A stretch of 64,000 nucleotides of DNA from CAZRIE01 sp964600075 (GTDB taxonomy: Bacteria > Bacteroidota > Bacteroidia > Flavobacteriales > Flavobacteriaceae): NCBI GenBank assembly GCA_964600075.1, contig CAZRIE010000004.1, forward strand, positions 1 to 64,000, given 5' to 3'. The notes under the pieces are model-generated. The model was not told the DNA's origin. It worked only from the letters and a program-made list of their open reading frames with translations, and made no database searches. The position numbers and the translations under genes were made by a program. How positions within the stretch are numbered: position 1 is the stretch's first letter; every line of letters starts with the position of its first letter. Positions 63,832 through 64,000 of the stretch are shown here, piece after piece.

Positions 63832-64000
63832 TTAAACTCCGCTAAAAGCACTAAAGCCACCATCGATAGGCACAACGACTCCGGTAACAAAAGATGCACC
63901 TTCACCACATAGCCATAAAGTAGTACCCACTAAATCTTCAGGCTCACCGAATCTTCCCATAGGTGTTTGGCCAATAATAGTTTTTCCTCTTGGTGTCAGT
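63832..64000 (-). CDS. SDR-family dehydrogenase, C-terminal part (cut by window edge)
   Basis: The minus strand from the right edge encodes PMGRFGEPEDLVGTTLWLC, then GASFVTGVVVPIDGGFSAFS and a stop at 63832-63834. This is the classical end of short-chain dehydrogenases (GRxGxPEDL, then SxFVTGxxxxxDGG). Next to uxuA and kduI it is probably the fructuronate/mannonate oxidoreductase or KduD; the fragment does not decide which. It lies 105 bp upstream of uxuA. Confidence 0.85.
   Translation of the reverse strand, partial: LTPRGKTIIGQTPMGRFGEPEDLVGTTLWLCGEGASFVTGVVVPIDGGFSAFSGV

Noticed and set aside
1..64000. tRNA, rRNA, transposase or phage genes
   Set aside because: None could be recognised on either strand; the regions between genes were read for them.

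Overview
The window looks like a marine flavobacterium (Bacteroidota, Flavobacteriaceae). The signs are two SusC/SusD pairs, a type IX secretion (T9SS) tail on a 2603-residue exported protein, Bacteroidota-style TAnnTTTG promoter boxes and many exported sulfatase and glycosidase genes. Most of it is one accessory locus for a sulfated, rhamnose- and uronate-containing polysaccharide. Ulvan is the best guess, because a sulfatase fused to a GH78 rhamnosidase, a GH105 unsaturated uronyl hydrolase and further sulfatase genes sit beside L-rhamnose and uronate catabolism genes. No polysaccharide lyase was recognised inside the window, so the substrate remains an inference.

Layout. 1-12.3 kb: end of a GMC oxidoreductase, a DUF255 lipoprotein, a sialate-O-acetylesterase-like protein and a giant T9SS protein whose 5' end is partly duplicated. 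12.7-16.3 kb: two exported Gfo/Idh/MocA oxidoreductases around a rhamnose mutarotase (rhaM). 16.6-26.1 kb: degradative genes (GH105, a DUF6250-like protein, an S1 sulfatase, a DUF5060 protein, a sulfatase-GH78 fusion) with two decayed gene remnants. 26.7-27.7 kb: Ppx/GppA phosphatase. 27.8-45.1 kb: a 12-gene minus-strand run headed by SusC/SusD and continuing with a PVC-type cytochrome c dehydrogenase, a VCBS propeller, DUF1080, three xylose-isomerase-like barrels, a DUF4432 epimerase, a cupin, an alpha/beta hydrolase and a Gfo/Idh enzyme. 45.5-46.5 kb: GntR-type regulator, divergent from the rhamnose operon at 46.7-54.4 kb (rhaEW, rhaI, rhaB, lldD, NCS1-type permease). 55.0-60.3 kb: second SusC/SusD pair and an exported rhamnose-mutarotase paralogue. 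60.5-64.0 kb: DUF4861, kduI, uxuA and the end of an SDR dehydrogenase.

How the parts fit. Surface and periplasmic enzymes would release rhamnose and unsaturated uronate. Rhamnose would be anomerised (RhaM), isomerised (RhaI), phosphorylated (RhaB), cleaved and oxidised to lactate (RhaEW), and converted to pyruvate (LldD). Uronates would pass through KduI and UxuA toward 2-keto-3-deoxygluconate.

Most notable signal. Seven promoter regions across the locus share a 10-bp-period direct repeat, CAGGAY-N4-CAGGAY in gene sense, placed 20-21 bp upstream of a TAnnTTTG-like box. In front of the first susC it is expanded to eight tandem 10-bp units. One site drives no nearby protein gene but is followed about 75 bp later by a strong terminator, suggesting a co-regulated small RNA. 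The window also holds heptanucleotide repeat arrays (TTAGAGG and TTAGACG), one interrupted by a 100-N assembly gap.
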